Below, piece after piece: positions 1 through 10,255 of a DNA stretch of 64,000 bases. The translations under genes were made by a program, and so were the position numbers. Within the stretch, counting starts at the first letter, position 1, and every line of letters begins with the position of its first letter. The notes under the pieces were generated by a model that made no database searches, had not been told where the DNA came from, and was given only the letters and a program-made list of their open reading frames with translations. This DNA is from Gammaproteobacteria bacterium RIFCSPHIGHO2_02_FULL_42_43 (GTDB taxonomy: Bacteria > Pseudomonadota > Gammaproteobacteria > Coxiellales > Coxiellaceae): NCBI GenBank assembly GCA_001801425.1, contig MGXR01000001.1, positions 1 to 64,000 on the forward strand, given 5' to 3'.

Positions 1-3000
1 GTGGCTTGATATGTCGTATTGGGCTGTAATCCTGTGATGGAAGCAGTGTTATTATTTGCGTTAATTGTAATGTTTTTGCTTGATAGTGTAGTTCCGCCGC
101 TATTGCTTGTTACTTGAATTGTGGGAGAAGTCACATTTCCTTGCCAAGCCAGTGTAGCGTTATTTTCTGTCACGTTTGACTGAGTTAACACGATGTTTTG
201 GGCAGTGGTGAATTGTGCTGGTTTTGAAATAACGGGTGAATTCTTCGCATATTGATCAGATGCAGTCACGGTAAACGTATAAGTCGTAGTTGGCTGTAAT
301 CCTGTTACGGTAAGACTGTTATTTCCTGCGGAGACTGAAAAGGGGCTGCCTGAAATAGCCACACCATTACTTGTCTTGATTTGAATCGCTGACGAAATAT
401 TTTTCGCATAATCTCCATCGGGAAGATTCCATGTGAGCGTTGCGCTATTGCTTGATGCGCTCGCTGCAATTAATCCGCTAGGCCGAGTCAAGGTTGCTTT
501 CTTAGTTTTAAATTTCTTACTGGCGCTCGGCGTATTGCTCGCGTTTGTGTTGGTCGCTTGCACAGTGACCGTATAACGCGTGCCCGGCTCTAATTGCGCA
601 AGCTCAGCACTGGAGGTGTTACTTCCGACGGTTAAACTTTTCACTTTTTCACCGTTGCTGTTAGGCGAAATAGAAACATTGTAATTAATGTTGCCAGCTC
701 CGGTGGAATTTTCCCAAGTTGCCACAGCGCTGTGATGATGGCGATGTGTGATTGTTAACTGGCTGAGTGGCGTTAAAGTTGCTTTTGGTGTCGTAAATGA
801 TTGCTCCACAGACAATGGCGAATTGCTCGCGCGCGCATCTGTCGCTGTTACAGTAAGCGTGTATGGAGTGTTTGGCTGTAAATTATTTAAAGTGACAGAT
901 TGCTCATTGTTTGCTGATGCATTCAGTGCAGATTGCAGTACTGATTGCTCATTGTTTGCTGCTGTATTCAGTGTCGCTGTTTCACCGTTGGTAGTTGGGG
1001 AAATTGAAACGCTGTATGTCACATGACTCGTGGTATCGCCAATTGTTGTTGCATCCGTGTCCCAGCTTGCGGTTGCCGTTCCAGCGCCTGCTGCTGAATA
1101 AGTTGCACTACTCACACTGATTGCACTTGCTGACAAAGTCAGTGTTGTTTGTTTGGTGCTAAATGTGTTTGTGCCACTGACTGATTGTTCCGCATTATTA
1201 TCTTGCGCAGTCACAGTGACTGTATATGCCGTATCGATTTTTAAATTCGTTATTGTTGAGCTTACTGTCGTACCGGTAACTATAGGGGAAGTGATGTCGC
1301 TAGCAGGAAGAACAGCATCATCCGCGGACACCACCTGAACTGAATACGTAGCACCACTCACTGCATTCTCTTCTGCGGTTGTATTTGTCACTGCATTCCA
1401 ATTAATGACAGCGCTTGTGTCAGTGAGAGTTTCTGCAGGAACAGATAGTCCAGTCAATGCGCTCAAGCTTTGTTCTGGCGCGGTAAATGAAACAGCGTTC
1501 AGCGCAACCGGGCTATTTTTTGCAGCGGCATCTGTTGCTGTCAACGTCACCTGATATTGCTGCTCGGGTACTAGATTCAAAAACGTTGCTGTTTGCGCTT
1601 GCTGATTCACTTGCACAGTTTCACCATTCTGGTTCGGTGAAATCGTCGCGTTATAAGTAATATTGTTTGAGTAATCGCCCTTCAGAGACCAAGCCACGAT
1701 CCCTTTGCTGTATGACGGTTGACGAGACACTGCTAATGTCGTTTTTGGTGTGGGAAATGTTACCGTCACCGATGGAGAATTGATGCTACTTTTATCTATT
1801 GCTGTAATTTTAAATTGATACGGTGTATTTGGTCGCGCATTGGAAATAATGGATGACACACCAGAAGCATTGAGTAATGGTGCACTAGCAGTTGCTGTAG
1901 TTCCAGTGGGTGAAAGAATAGAAACGTTATACTGAATGCGATTTGACTTATCGCCCGTCACTGGTTTCCAAGTTAAAACTGCATTTTTGTATGATTGACT
2001 CCTAAACGAAACGCTATTCTTAGCAATCGCAGAAAGTAATATTTTAGTGCGAAACTTAAGTGATAACGACGGTCTATTTCCAGCGTTTTTATCTACTGCG
2101 GTCACAGTTGCAAAGTGTAGCGCGCCGGGGATTAATCCAGTAATCGTTGCGCTGGTATTCGTAACTGTTTGAGTTGATAAAACGCCCTTGGCTGATCTTA
2201 CTACGAGAGAATAAGTGATTGGGGTCAAATCATCTCCACTTACCGCAGGCCAAGAAAGAGTGGCTTTATGTTCTGTTGCACTCACCTTCAATTGAGCGGG
2301 TTGCGCAAATTGAATCTGTGCTGGCGGTGTGCGAAACGTCGCTGTACCGGAAGGAATAATGACTCGATCGTCCGTAGCACTCACAGTAACCGTGTATTTA
2401 GTGTTGGGACTCAAACCAGAGACGATCGCGACAGTGTGTTTCGTGCCCTGCAGCATTGAATTGAAATTTTCCGTGTTGAGCGTAACCTGCGGTGTTATGG
2501 TCACAAAATAAGTTGGGTTTGGTTGGTATTGAGCAAATGGCCCTGATGCAGGAATTGCAGCAGGCGCTTCCCAACTTAACACCGCAGATTCAGAAGTGGC
2601 TGTTGAATAAGAATAATTTGCTGGAAGCCTAAAAACACTGGGCGCGCCATCAAGCCCTTGGGGAGAAAATTGAATACCTGCTGTTTGCAGCTTACCACCC
2701 GTAGAGAAAGTCAATGTGGTCGGATTGCAATTATTCGATAAATTAGTATAGTTGGTATTGACGGCTTGTTGATTGCCGGTTACAACGCCTTCTTGATCGC
2801 TGTATACTTGCAACGCGGGGACGTTTACATAATAAGTTGCATTGTATTGCAAAGCACCGGTTAGGCCTACTGGTGTTATGTACGATGTTGAACAAAATGT
2901 GTAACCCCCTGGATTTTTTGCTTCTGCTAGCGATTTCCCTAATAGTGGTGGTTGCGGACCGCTTTTACCGCCGGAGCCTTCTTGCACTGCAAGACTTCCG

Positions 3001-3287
3001 GGATTCCCTGTTAACATCCACCCCCGCGGCACGAAATTCCACCCCAGTGGATTTGAGCTCCCTCCCGGAGGGGGTTGCGCAGGATCAGGAGTAGGGGTAA
3101 GAGGGAGGCAATCCGGCTGATTAGCGGGATCCGCCGACGCAAATCCAAGGGTGACTACGCCCGCTTGATTTAAATAAACGGCCGGCAGCGGGCATTTTCC
3201 ATATAGGCCATCAGCATGCCCCGACACCGTGATACAACAACCAACGATACTGGTTAATATGCGAAATAAGTTACTATTTTTCATCAT
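1..3287 (-). CDS. Secreted multi-fibronectin type III repeat protein (3' end outside window)
   Basis: Reading leftwards from ATG 3287 (a second ATG follows at 3284) the frame stays open to base 1, so at least 1,095 residues are encoded and the C-terminus is missing. The N-terminus is a signal peptide (MMKNSNLFRILTSIVGCC then a small-residue stretch ending near HADG). After a Pro/Gly-rich linker there are about nine tandem beta-sandwich units, each with a core Trp in motifs such as ATLSWPAV, AVLTWKPV, AVINWNAV and ATLTWNLP, and a later Y-x-[VF]-T-V-[ST]-A strand (for example TKYTVTVSATD). This is the fibronectin type III pattern. The role is probably extracellular adhesion or surface display; that is inferred from the fold only. 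The Thr/Ser/Asn-rich composition fits a secreted protein. Confidence 0.8.
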   Translation of the reverse strand, partial: MMKNSNLFRILTSIVGCCITVSGHADGLYGKCPLPAVYLNQAGVVTLGFASADPANQPDCLPLTPTPDPAQPPPGGSSNPLGWNFVPRGWMLTGNPGSLAVQEGSGGKSGPQPPLLGKSLAEAKNPGGYTFCSTSYITPVGLTGALQYNATYYVNVPALQVYSDQEGVVTGNQQAVNTNYTNLSNNCNPTTLTFSTGGKLQTAGIQFSPQGLDGAPSVFRLPANYSYSTATSESAVLSWEAPAAIPASGPFAQYQPNPTYFVTITPQVTLNTENFNSMLQGTKHTVAIVSGLSPNTKYTVTVSATDDRVIIPSGTATFRTPPAQIQFAQPAQLKVSATEHKATLSWPAVSGDDLTPITYSLVVRSAKGVLSTQTVTNTSATITGLIPGALHFATVTAVDKNAGNRPSLSLKFRTKILLSAIAKNSVSFRSQSYKNAVLTWKPVTGDKSNRIQYNVSILSPTGTTATASAPLLNASGVSSIISNARPNTPYQFKITAIDKSSINSPSVTVTFPTPKTTLAVSRQPSYSKGIVAWSLKGDYSNNITYNATISPNQNGETVQVNQQAQTATFLNLVPEQQYQVTLTATDAAAKNSPVALNAVSFTAPEQSLSALTGLSVPAETLTDTSAVINWNAVTNTTAEENAVSGATYSVQVVSADDAVLPASDITSPIVTGTTVSSTITNLKIDTAYTVTVTAQDNNAEQSVSGTNTFSTKQTTLTLSASAISVSSATYSAAGAGTATASWDTDATTIGDTTSHVTYSVSISPTTNGETATLNTAANNEQSVLQSALNASANNEQSVTLNNLQPNTPYTLTVTATDARASNSPLSVEQSFTTPKATLTPLSQLTITHRHHHSAVATWENSTGAGNINYNVSISPNSNGEKVKSLTVGSNTSSAELAQLEPGTRYTVTVQATNTNASNTPSASKKFKTKKATLTRPSGLIAASASSNSATLTWNLPDGDYAKNISSAIQIKTSNGVAISGSPFSVSAGNNSLTVTGLQPTTTYTFTVTASDQYAKNSPVISKPAQFTTAQNIVLTQSNVTENNATLAWQGNVTSPTIQVTSNSGGTTLSSKNITINANNNTASITGLQPNTTYQA

Positions 3288-3361
3288 ACATCCAGAAATT
3301 CAATGCTAACGTAGTAGTGTAACAGGTATTATTTGAATAGCGCAATTGATGCACCGCTTAA

Positions 3362-4231
3362 CTACAAACATCGAACCAGATTCCCACCTTCTTTTCTCGC
3401 CACATCCAATGCTTGTTTTGCTTTTGCAATCAGCTGATCCGTGTTCATCGTTTCTTTGGTATTTTCTGAAATTCCCGCAACACCAAAAGAAAGTGTGACG
3501 TGATGATTGAGTTTCGCGAGACCTTGTCGCAAATATTCCGCAACTCTCGCACCTTTGTCCATGCCATTGTGAGACAGTAAAATAATAAACGCATCATTTT
3601 CAAATCGTGCAAACGAATCCGTTTTTCTGCGCAGATACGTTTTTAATTCGATAGCGACTTGTCTCAGGCATTCATCTGCACGTTGCGTGCCATTTTTTTC
3701 AGCGTAGGCACTGAAATTATCGATGTCTGCGATGATGATGGACAAGGGATAATGATAACGTAAAGCACCTTCCAATTCTTTTTGTAAAATGGTTAAAAAA
3801 GTGGGGCGCGTCAAAGCACCCGTGAGTGGATCATGTTGCGTTTGCGCCGACAATAATTTTTGTACTTCAAGATACGGTGTAATATCACGACCAATGAAAT
3901 ATAAATGCTGACTGCCTACATCAAAGTAACCCTTCCAATCGATATATCTCGATAAATTATTTTTGGTTTCCACTTCCGCTTCAAATGCGAGCGAATGCAC
4001 ACCGCGTTCCAATTTGGAAAACGCGCGATGCAAATTTTCTTTCCCAACTGTTGATGGAATAAAACTATCCATGGGTTGACCCAGCATGTCAGCTGGTTTC
4101 AATCCCAAAATACTTTCAAAAGCAGCATTGGCATACAAAATGGAATGATCGGTTGCGCTGACAGCACAACACAAATCAATTGGCAGGTCACAAAACTGTG
4201 TTTTCTGACCTTTAAAAGCATCCTTGATCAT
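3362..4231 (-). CDS. PAS domain protein with degenerate GGDEF domain
   Basis: 289 residues. An N-terminal PAS domain (about 12-125, with the typical ILYANAAFESILGL strand-helix) precedes a GGDEF-type fold (about 130-289: DPLTGALTR, then IIIADIDNFSAY, then ALDVARKEGGNLV). The signature loop that should read GG[DE]EF is FENDAF here (SFARFENDAFIILL). The substrate-handling Gly-Gly and the catalytic acid/Glu pair are therefore lost, although the metal-binding Asp in IADIDNF remains. It probably does not make cyclic-di-GMP and may act as a sensor or nucleotide-binding protein (inference). Start ATG 4231 has a strong GAGGAG Shine-Dalgarno 6 nt upstream. It is a monocistronic gene facing away from the tRNA. 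Confidence 0.85.
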   Translation of the reverse strand: MIKDAFKGQKTQFCDLPIDLCCAVSATDHSILYANAAFESILGLKPADMLGQPMDSFIPSTVGKENLHRAFSKLERGVHSLAFEAEVETKNNLSRYIDWKGYFDVGSQHLYFIGRDITPYLEVQKLLSAQTQHDPLTGALTRPTFLTILQKELEGALRYHYPLSIIIADIDNFSAYAEKNGTQRADECLRQVAIELKTYLRRKTDSFARFENDAFIILLSHNGMDKGARVAEYLRQGLAKLNHHVTLSFGVAGISENTKETMNTDQLIAKAKQALDVARKEGGNLVRCL

Positions 4232-4401
4232 ATCCTGCTCCTCAATGGGTTCACCCTCTGACGAGTATAGCGAATATTTTGATTCCGCCTAATGAAATCA
4301 TTCTATCTCATTGATATAATGAATATCCTTCACATATCGGCTTGAATTCCTTGTTAATCAAGCCCATATGGTGTTCAATAGGGCGCTTTTTGAATTGAAA
4401 A

Positions 4402-4483
4402 GCGAGAGTGGCGGAACTGGTAGACGCGCTGGATTTAGGTTCCAGTGGGGTAACCCGTGAGAGTTCGAGTCTCTCCTCTCGTA
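4402..4483 (+). tRNA. tRNA-Leu (anticodon TAG)
   Basis: Cloverleaf: acceptor GCGAGAG (4402-4408) pairs with CTCTCGT (4476-4482) with a G-U closing pair; discriminator A at 4483. Anticodon stem CTGGA/TCCAG encloses the loop TTTAGGT, giving anticodon TAG. A class-II variable arm (TGGGGTAACCCG) is present, as expected for Leu. The T arm is GAGAG-TTCGAGT-CTCTC. CCA is not encoded. A TATAAT box lies at 4315-4320, but I see no good -35. Confidence 0.95.
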
Positions 4484-4511
4484 GAACAATATAATCCGGG
4501 GTGTTTCAGTT

Positions 4512-5855
4512 ATGTCAGTCAAAATCACATCAGCGTCTGGGCTTTTAAAACAGTTGGAAATTACCGTTCCTGCCGATGAGCTTGTTAAAGCGTATCAAAA
4601 GAAAATCACGCAGTTTTCAAGTAAAGCGGTGATCAAAGGATTTCGGCCGGGAAAAATTCCCGCCGCCGTTGCTGAAAAAAAATTTGGGCAAGGATTGTTG
4701 TATGAAACCGCTTCCGAATTGATGGACACCGCTTTGCAAAACGCCATTCGTGATCATCAATTAAAAGTAGCAGGAAGACCAACGGTAGATGCTGATGTTC
4801 AGTCTATTAAAAAAGACGCAGATTTTACTTTCAAAGCCACGGTCGAAGTGTTTCCTGAATTTACGCTGAAAGATTTAACTGATGTTTCGCTGGAATCATT
4901 GTCGGGTGAAGTTACTGACGATGACGTGACAAATAGGTTGGTGCAATTACGCACGCAACACTCGGAGTGGATTCCTGTTTCACGCACAGCAAAACTGGGC
5001 GATCGATTGAATATTGATTTTGATGGCGAGATGGATGGAAAACCATTGGAAAAAGGCAGCGCAAAACATCAAAAATTAATTTTGGGTTCGAAGAATATGA
5101 TTGCAGGTTTTGAAGATGGCTTGATTGGCGTGAAAAAAGATGACAAATTGACATTGTTTCTGACATTTCCAAAAGATTATCACGTCGATAATTTGCGCGA
5201 TAAACCTGTTCAATTTGCAATCGTGGTACATGAAGTCGAAGAACCCAAGTTACCAGCATTAGATGACGCATTCGCGAAAAAAGCAGGTGTTGAAGGCGGG
5301 GTTGATGCATTGAAAACAAAAATAAAAGAAAGAATGCAGCAAGAATTAAATGACGCAGCGAAAGCATTACTGAAAAAAGAGGTGTTGGAACAATTGCAAA
5401 CGCTGAACACCATCGAAGTACCGCCCGCATTAATCGAAACCGAAATTCAGCATCTGCAGCGCATGACGCGTCAACAATTTCGTCAATTCAATCCTTCTAT
5501 GAAAGAAGCGGACATCAATAAACTTCCGCTGACGCGAGAACCTTTCGAGGCGGAAGCAAAAAAACGCGTGCTGCTCGGATTGCTCTTGGCTGAAGTGGTG
5601 CGACACAACAACATCAAGGCCGATCAAAATCGCGTACGTGAACGCTTAGAAAATATTGCCGCGCAATATGGCGACGTGTCGCAGGTATTACCGATATTAC
5701 TCAAAAATAAATCGATGATTTCAGAAGTCGAAGCATTTATTTTGGAAGAGCAGGCGGTAGATATACTCTTAAGTAAAGCACGTGTGTCCGAATCGAAAAA
5801 AAGTTATGATGCGATAATGAATGCTGAAAAAGCGTCTCAATCAGATAAAAAATAG
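4512..5855 (+). CDS. tig: Trigger factor (ribosome-associated chaperone/prolyl isomerase)
   Basis: 447 residues, close to the family's usual 430-450. The protein binds the ribosomal exit tunnel and shields nascent chains. The N-terminal ribosome-binding domain has the signature [17 protein letters not shown] at residues 43-59. An FKBP-type domain (about 160-245: [17 protein letters not shown] and so on) follows, then the helical C-terminal chaperone arms and a Lys/Ser-rich tail. ATG 4512 follows the tRNA-Leu gene by 28 nt with only a weak Shine-Dalgarno. clpP follows after 11 nt, in the conserved tig-clpP-clpX-lon order of proteobacteria, so it probably shares a transcript with clpP. Confidence 0.97.
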   Translation: MSVKITSASGLLKQLEITVPADELVKAYQKKITQFSSKAVIKGFRPGKIPAAVAEKKFGQGLLYETASELMDTALQNAIRDHQLKVAGRPTVDADVQSIKKDADFTFKATVEVFPEFTLKDLTDVSLESLSGEVTDDDVTNRLVQLRTQHSEWIPVSRTAKLGDRLNIDFDGEMDGKPLEKGSAKHQKLILGSKNMIAGFEDGLIGVKKDDKLTLFLTFPKDYHVDNLRDKPVQFAIVVHEVEEPKLPALDDAFAKKAGVEGGVDALKTKIKERMQQELNDAAKALLKKEVLEQLQTLNTIEVPPALIETEIQHLQRMTRQQFRQFNPSMKEADINKLPLTREPFEAEAKKRVLLGLLLAEVVRHNNIKADQNRVRERLENIAAQYGDVSQVLPILLKNKSMISEVEAFILEEQAVDILLSKARVSESKKSYDAIMNAEKASQSDKK

Positions 5856-5866
5856 GGGATGTGGCA

Positions 5867-6478
5867 ATGAGTGAATGGAGTAATAATCTGGTTCCGATGG
5901 TGATCGAGCAAACTAGTCGAGGCGAACGCGCGTATGACATTTACTCGCGACTGCTCAAAGATCGCGTGGTGTTTTTAGTTGGTCCATTAGATGAACACTC
6001 CGCTAATTTAATTATCGCGCAATTGTTGTTTTTAGAATCGGAAAATCCAGACAAAGATATTTCGCTTTATATCAATTCACCAGGCGGTGTTGTCACGGCA
6101 GGAATGGCAATTTACGATACCATGCAATTCATCAAGCCCGATGTGCGCACATTATGTATCGGCCAAGCGGCGAGCATGGCGGCATTGTTGTTAGCCTCGG
6201 GTATGAAAGGCAAACGCCATTGTTTGCCAAATTCCACGGTCATGATTCATCAAGTCTTGGGCGGCTATCAAGGTCAAGGCACTGATATTCAGATTCACGC
6301 CAAAGAAACACAACGCGTGAGTGACATGTTGACGCATATTTTGGCGAAACATACGGAGCAGTCCCTTGAAGTTATTAACCGAGATACAAATAGGGATAAC
6401 TTTATGTCTCCTGCAGAAGCCAAGGCGTATGGCCTAATCGACTCGATTTTCACCGAACGCGGTAAAACAGAAGGGTAA
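5867..6478 (+). CDS. clpP: ATP-dependent Clp protease proteolytic subunit
   Basis: 203 residues. Serine peptidase that forms the tetradecameric chamber used with ClpX. In the chosen frame (MSEWSNN) the catalytic triad is Ser103 (GQAASMAA), His128 (VMIHQVLGG) and Asp177 (DTNRDNFM), with the same spacing as E. coli ClpP (25 and 49 residues). A GTG at 5861 is also in frame, but it lies only 2 nt from the GGGG Shine-Dalgarno (5855-5858); ATG 5867 has 8-nt spacing and is preferred. The gene lies between tig and clpX. Confidence 0.97.
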   Translation: MSEWSNNLVPMVIEQTSRGERAYDIYSRLLKDRVVFLVGPLDEHSANLIIAQLLFLESENPDKDISLYINSPGGVVTAGMAIYDTMQFIKPDVRTLCIGQAASMAALLLASGMKGKRHCLPNSTVMIHQVLGGYQGQGTDIQIHAKETQRVSDMLTHILAKHTEQSLEVINRDTNRDNFMSPAEAKAYGLIDSIFTERGKTEG

Positions 6479-6508
6479 AAGTTGGTACAATAGATAAAGA
6501 GGCAGTTG

Positions 6509-7774
6509 ATGACAACAACAAAAAATAGCGGAAGAGATAAACCACTGCATTGTTCTTTTTGCGGCAAGAGTCAATTTGAAGTGAAAAAACTTATCGCGGG
6601 CCCTTCGGTTTATGTGTGCAATGAATGCGTCAAGCTTTGCAACGATATCATTCACGAAGAAGAACGCGCGGACAAAACACCGTCGGATCAACCGAAACTT
6701 TTATCGCCGAAAGAATTGCATATGCAATTGGATCAGTATGTCATCGGCCAAGAAGAAGCGAAAAAAATATTATCTGTGGCGGTTTATAATCATTACAAAC
6801 GATTGCGCAATCACGCATCGAATGACGATGTGGAACTGTCAAAAAGTAATATTTTATTAATTGGTCCCACCGGTTCCGGAAAAACATTGTTGGCACAAAC
6901 ATTGGCGCGTGTGTTGAACGTGCCATTTGCCATTGCCGATGCAACTACGCTGACTGAAGCGGGTTATGTCGGCGAAGACGTCGAAAACATCGTGCAAAAA
7001 TTATTGCAAAAATGTAATTACGATGTAAAAAAAGCAGAGACCGGTATTATTTATATCGACGAAATTGATAAGATATCCCGCAAATCGGACAGCCCTTCGC
7101 TCACACGAGATGTGTCTGGCGAAGGCGTGCAACAAGCATTGTTGAAATTAATTGAAGGAACAGTGGCGGCAATTCCTCCGCAAGGTGGTCGCAAACATCC
7201 TCAGCAAGAATATTTGCAAGTGGATACAACCAACATTTTATTTATTTGCGGTGGTGCGTTTGCAGATTTGGATAAAATTGTGCAACAACGCACGGATGAA
7301 AGTGGCATTGGTTTTGCAGCCACCATGAAAAAGAAATCTGGCGTGCCAGATGCGGGCATTGTGAAAAAAGTGGAGACACAAGATTTAATTAAATATGGGT
7401 TGATTCCGGAATTTGTAGGTCGCCTGCCTATTATTTCCGTGCTGGATGAATTGGATGAAGACGCTTTGCTGACTGTATTGACGGAGCCCAAAAATGCGCT
7501 CACCAAACAATATCGCAAATTATTTGATTATGAAAATATTCAAATTGAATTTCGCGAAGATGCGCTGCATGAAATAGCGAGATTGGCTGTCGCCAAAAAA
7601 TCTGGCGCGCGTGGCTTGCGTGCGATTTTAGAACAAGCATTACTTGAAGTGATGTATGAAATTCCATCGATTGATGGGTTGAAACAAGTGATCGTTGACA
7701 AAAATGTGATTAGCGGAAAATCCAAACCGCTTTACATTTATGAAAATGATCAACAAAAAAAAGCAGCGGAATAA
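6509..7774 (+). CDS. clpX: Clp protease ATP-binding subunit ClpX
   Basis: 421 residues (E. coli 424). AAA+ unfoldase that feeds substrates to ClpP. The N-terminal C4 zinc domain is visible as [11 protein letters not shown] and CNECVKLC. Walker A is GPTGSGKT, Walker B is IIYIDEIDK, and the ClpP-contacting IGF-type loop reads SGIGFAA. A TTG lies directly before the ATG; ATG 6509 is chosen because the AGAGG at 6498-6502 is then 6 nt away. It lies 30 nt after clpP and 25 nt before lon, a gap that contains the small palindrome TCCCTAGGGA. Confidence 0.97.
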   Translation: MTTTKNSGRDKPLHCSFCGKSQFEVKKLIAGPSVYVCNECVKLCNDIIHEEERADKTPSDQPKLLSPKELHMQLDQYVIGQEEAKKILSVAVYNHYKRLRNHASNDDVELSKSNILLIGPTGSGKTLLAQTLARVLNVPFAIADATTLTEAGYVGEDVENIVQKLLQKCNYDVKKAETGIIYIDEIDKISRKSDSPSLTRDVSGEGVQQALLKLIEGTVAAIPPQGGRKHPQQEYLQVDTTNILFICGGAFADLDKIVQQRTDESGIGFAATMKKKSGVPDAGIVKKVETQDLIKYGLIPEFVGRLPIISVLDELDEDALLTVLTEPKNALTKQYRKLFDYENIQIEFREDALHEIARLAVAKKSGARGLRAILEQALLEVMYEIPSIDGLKQVIVDKNVISGKSKPLYIYENDQQKKAAE

Positions 7775-7799
7775 TCCCTAGGGATTAATAAGGATTTAT

Positions 7800-10241
7800 A
7801 TGGCTCAACCAAAAGTAGCGAAAAATCTTTTGCCACTGATTCCATTGCGCGATGTCGTTGTCTATCCGCACATGGTAATTCCATTGTTTGTTGGCCGCGC
7901 AGAATCCATTAAAGCGTTAGAAGCCGCGATGAGCAAAGACAAACAAGTGGTTTTGTTGTCGCAAAAAAACGCTTCAATTGATATTCCTGCAGAAAAAGAT
8001 TTGTTTCGCGTGGGAACATTAGCCACCGTTTTGCAAATGTTGCGTTTACCGGACGGCACGGTGAAGGTATTGGTCGAAGGCGTTGCGCGCGCGAATATCA
8101 CTGCGTTTGATGACACGCTCGAATTTTCTCAAGTACAAGTTGACGTGCCAGAATCTCCTGAAATACCCGTGGATTCTGAAGTGACGGTGCTTATGCGCAG
8201 TATTGTGACGCAGTTTGAGCAATTGGTGAAAGCCAATAAAAAAATTCCACCTGAATTGATTACATCCATTCGCAACATTAAAAATCCCGCGCATTTTGCA
8301 GATAGTGTTGCAGCGCACTTAACCATCAGCATCGAATCGCGACAAAAAATATTAGAAACCTTTGAAACTAAAACACGGCTGCATGTGCTGCGCGAATTGA
8401 TTGCGCAAGAATTAGAATTGCTGGAAGTAGAAAAAAGCGTGCAAGGTCGCGTGAAACAGCAAGTGGAAAAAAGTCAGCGCCAATATTATTTAAGTGAAAA
8501 ATTAAAAGCGATTCAGCAAGAGTTGGGCGAATTAGATGAAAATGCGCCAGCCAATGAAATGGAACAAATCGAAAAAAATATTACCAAAGCGGGCATGCCA
8601 AAAGAAGCGGAAGAAAAGGCCAAATCAGAGCTCAGTAAATTGCGTTTGATGCCGCCCATGTCTGCTGAAGCGACGGTGTCGCGTAATTATCTAGAAGCGT
8701 TGTTGCAAGTGCCTTGGAAAGCCACTTCGAAAATTAATCACAATTTGAGAGCCGCTGAAAAAATACTAGAAGCGGATCATTACGGTTTAAAAGAAGTAAA
8801 AGAACGTATTCTAGAATATTTAGCCGTGCAGCTGCGCGTGAAAAAATTAAAAGGGCCGATTTTATGTTTGGTGGGGCCGCCTGGCGTGGGTAAGACGTCA
8901 CTTGGGCAATCCATTGCAAATGCAACGGGTCGAGAGTTTGCGCGTATTTCATTGGGTGGCATTCGCGATGAAGCCGAAATTCGCGGACATCGTCGCACCT
9001 ATATCGGCGCCATGCCTGGCAAAATTATTCAGCGCATGATGCGCGCTAAAGTGCGCAATCCATTATTTATGTTGGATGAAGTGGATAAAATGGCCGTTGA
9101 TTTTCGCGGCGATCCTGCATCTGCGTTACTTGAAGTATTGGATCCCGAACAAAACAATAAATTCAATGATCATTATTTGGAAGTGGATTATGATTTGTCT
9201 GATGTGATGTTTATTGCGACTGCCAATTCATTAAATATTCCGCCCGCATTGCTGGATCGCATGGAAGTGATTCGTTTACCCGGTTACACCGAAGATGAAA
9301 AATTAAATATCGCAACGCATTATTTGGTTCCGCGACAAATCGAACAATCGGGTTTGAAAAATAGCGAGGTACATATCTCTGAGCACGTGATACGCGAAAT
9401 TATTCGCAGTTACACGCGCGAAGCTGGCGTGCGTAATTTAGAGCGTGACATCGCTAAAATTTGCCGAAAAGTCGTTCGTCAAACCGCAACGAATCGCAAA
9501 AAAGGAAAGCCAGCGCTTATTACCGTGACGGTTCGCAATTTAGAAAAATATTTGGGCGTTCAAAAATATCGTTACGGTTTGGCAGAAGAAAAAGATCAAG
9601 TGGGGCAGGTGACTGGTCTGGCGTGGACAGAAGTGGGCGGTGAATTACTGACGATAGAAGCGCAAGTCGTTTCTGGCAAAGGAAAATTGTTGCATACCGG
9701 AAGCTTGGGTGATGTTATGCAAGAATCGATTCACGCTGCATTAACGGTTGTGCGTAGTCGCGCGCCGATGTTTGGTGTTGAAAAAGATTTTTTTCAAACC
9801 AATGATTTTCACGTGCACGTTCCCGAAGGCGCGACACCCAAAGATGGCCCGAGCGCGGGTATTGGCATGTGCGTTGCGTTGGTTTCTGCAATCACACATA
9901 TTCCTGTGCATGCCAACGTTGCGATGACGGGCGAGATTACGTTGCGCGGTGAAGTGCTGCCAATTGGTGGATTGAAAGAAAAATTATTAGCAGCATTGCG
10001 CGGCGGCATCAAAATTGTGCTAATTCCGCTTGAAAATAAGCGAGATTTGAAAGAAATTCCGAAACCTGTATTGGAAAGTTTGGACATTCGCCCCATTCGC
10101 TGGATTGATGAAGCGTTGGAAATTGCGCTGGAACATCAACCTATCGCATTAAGCGAGAATCCAGGAATGGATCCCAAAAAAATGCCTGTAAAAAAAGTGA
10201 TTTCAAAATCCAGCAAATCTAAATCGCGGCAAACACATTAA
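7800..10241 (+). CDS. lon: ATP-dependent protease Lon
   Basis: 813 residues against about 784 in E. coli; the excess is a Lys/Ser-rich C-terminal tail (VKKVISKSSKSKSRQTH). It degrades misfolded and regulatory proteins. Order: LON substrate-binding domain (about 10-205), coiled coil, AAA+ module with Walker A GPPGVGKTS, and the protease domain with Ser685 in PKDGPSAGIG and Lys728 in GGLKEKLLAA, the Lon Ser-Lys dyad. ATG 7800 has AAGGA 5 nt upstream. Last gene of the tig-clpP-clpX-lon cluster. No heat-shock promoter could be identified with confidence. Confidence 0.97.
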   Translation: MAQPKVAKNLLPLIPLRDVVVYPHMVIPLFVGRAESIKALEAAMSKDKQVVLLSQKNASIDIPAEKDLFRVGTLATVLQMLRLPDGTVKVLVEGVARANITAFDDTLEFSQVQVDVPESPEIPVDSEVTVLMRSIVTQFEQLVKANKKIPPELITSIRNIKNPAHFADSVAAHLTISIESRQKILETFETKTRLHVLRELIAQELELLEVEKSVQGRVKQQVEKSQRQYYLSEKLKAIQQELGELDENAPANEMEQIEKNITKAGMPKEAEEKAKSELSKLRLMPPMSAEATVSRNYLEALLQVPWKATSKINHNLRAAEKILEADHYGLKEVKERILEYLAVQLRVKKLKGPILCLVGPPGVGKTSLGQSIANATGREFARISLGGIRDEAEIRGHRRTYIGAMPGKIIQRMMRAKVRNPLFMLDEVDKMAVDFRGDPASALLEVLDPEQNNKFNDHYLEVDYDLSDVMFIATANSLNIPPALLDRMEVIRLPGYTEDEKLNIATHYLVPRQIEQSGLKNSEVHISEHVIREIIRSYTREAGVRNLERDIAKICRKVVRQTATNRKKGKPALITVTVRNLEKYLGVQKYRYGLAEEKDQVGQVTGLAWTEVGGELLTIEAQVVSGKGKLLHTGSLGDVMQESIHAALTVVRSRAPMFGVEKDFFQTNDFHVHVPEGATPKDGPSAGIGMCVALVSAITHIPVHANVAMTGEITLRGEVLPIGGLKEKLLAALRGGIKIVLIPLENKRDLKEIPKPVLESLDIRPIRWIDEALEIALEHQPIALSENPGMDPKKMPVKKVISKSSKSKSRQTH

Positions 10242-10255
10242 TTTTTTATAATCTG

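Noticed and set aside
2268-3094. Several plus-strand frames over the left end
   Set aside because: They are complementary to the fibronectin-III gene, whose minus frame is continuous with signal peptide and repeats.
4912-5430. 172-codon open frame on the minus strand inside tig
   Set aside because: It is antisense to a clearly coding trigger factor gene, has low-complexity Leu/Arg-rich content and no ribosome-binding site.
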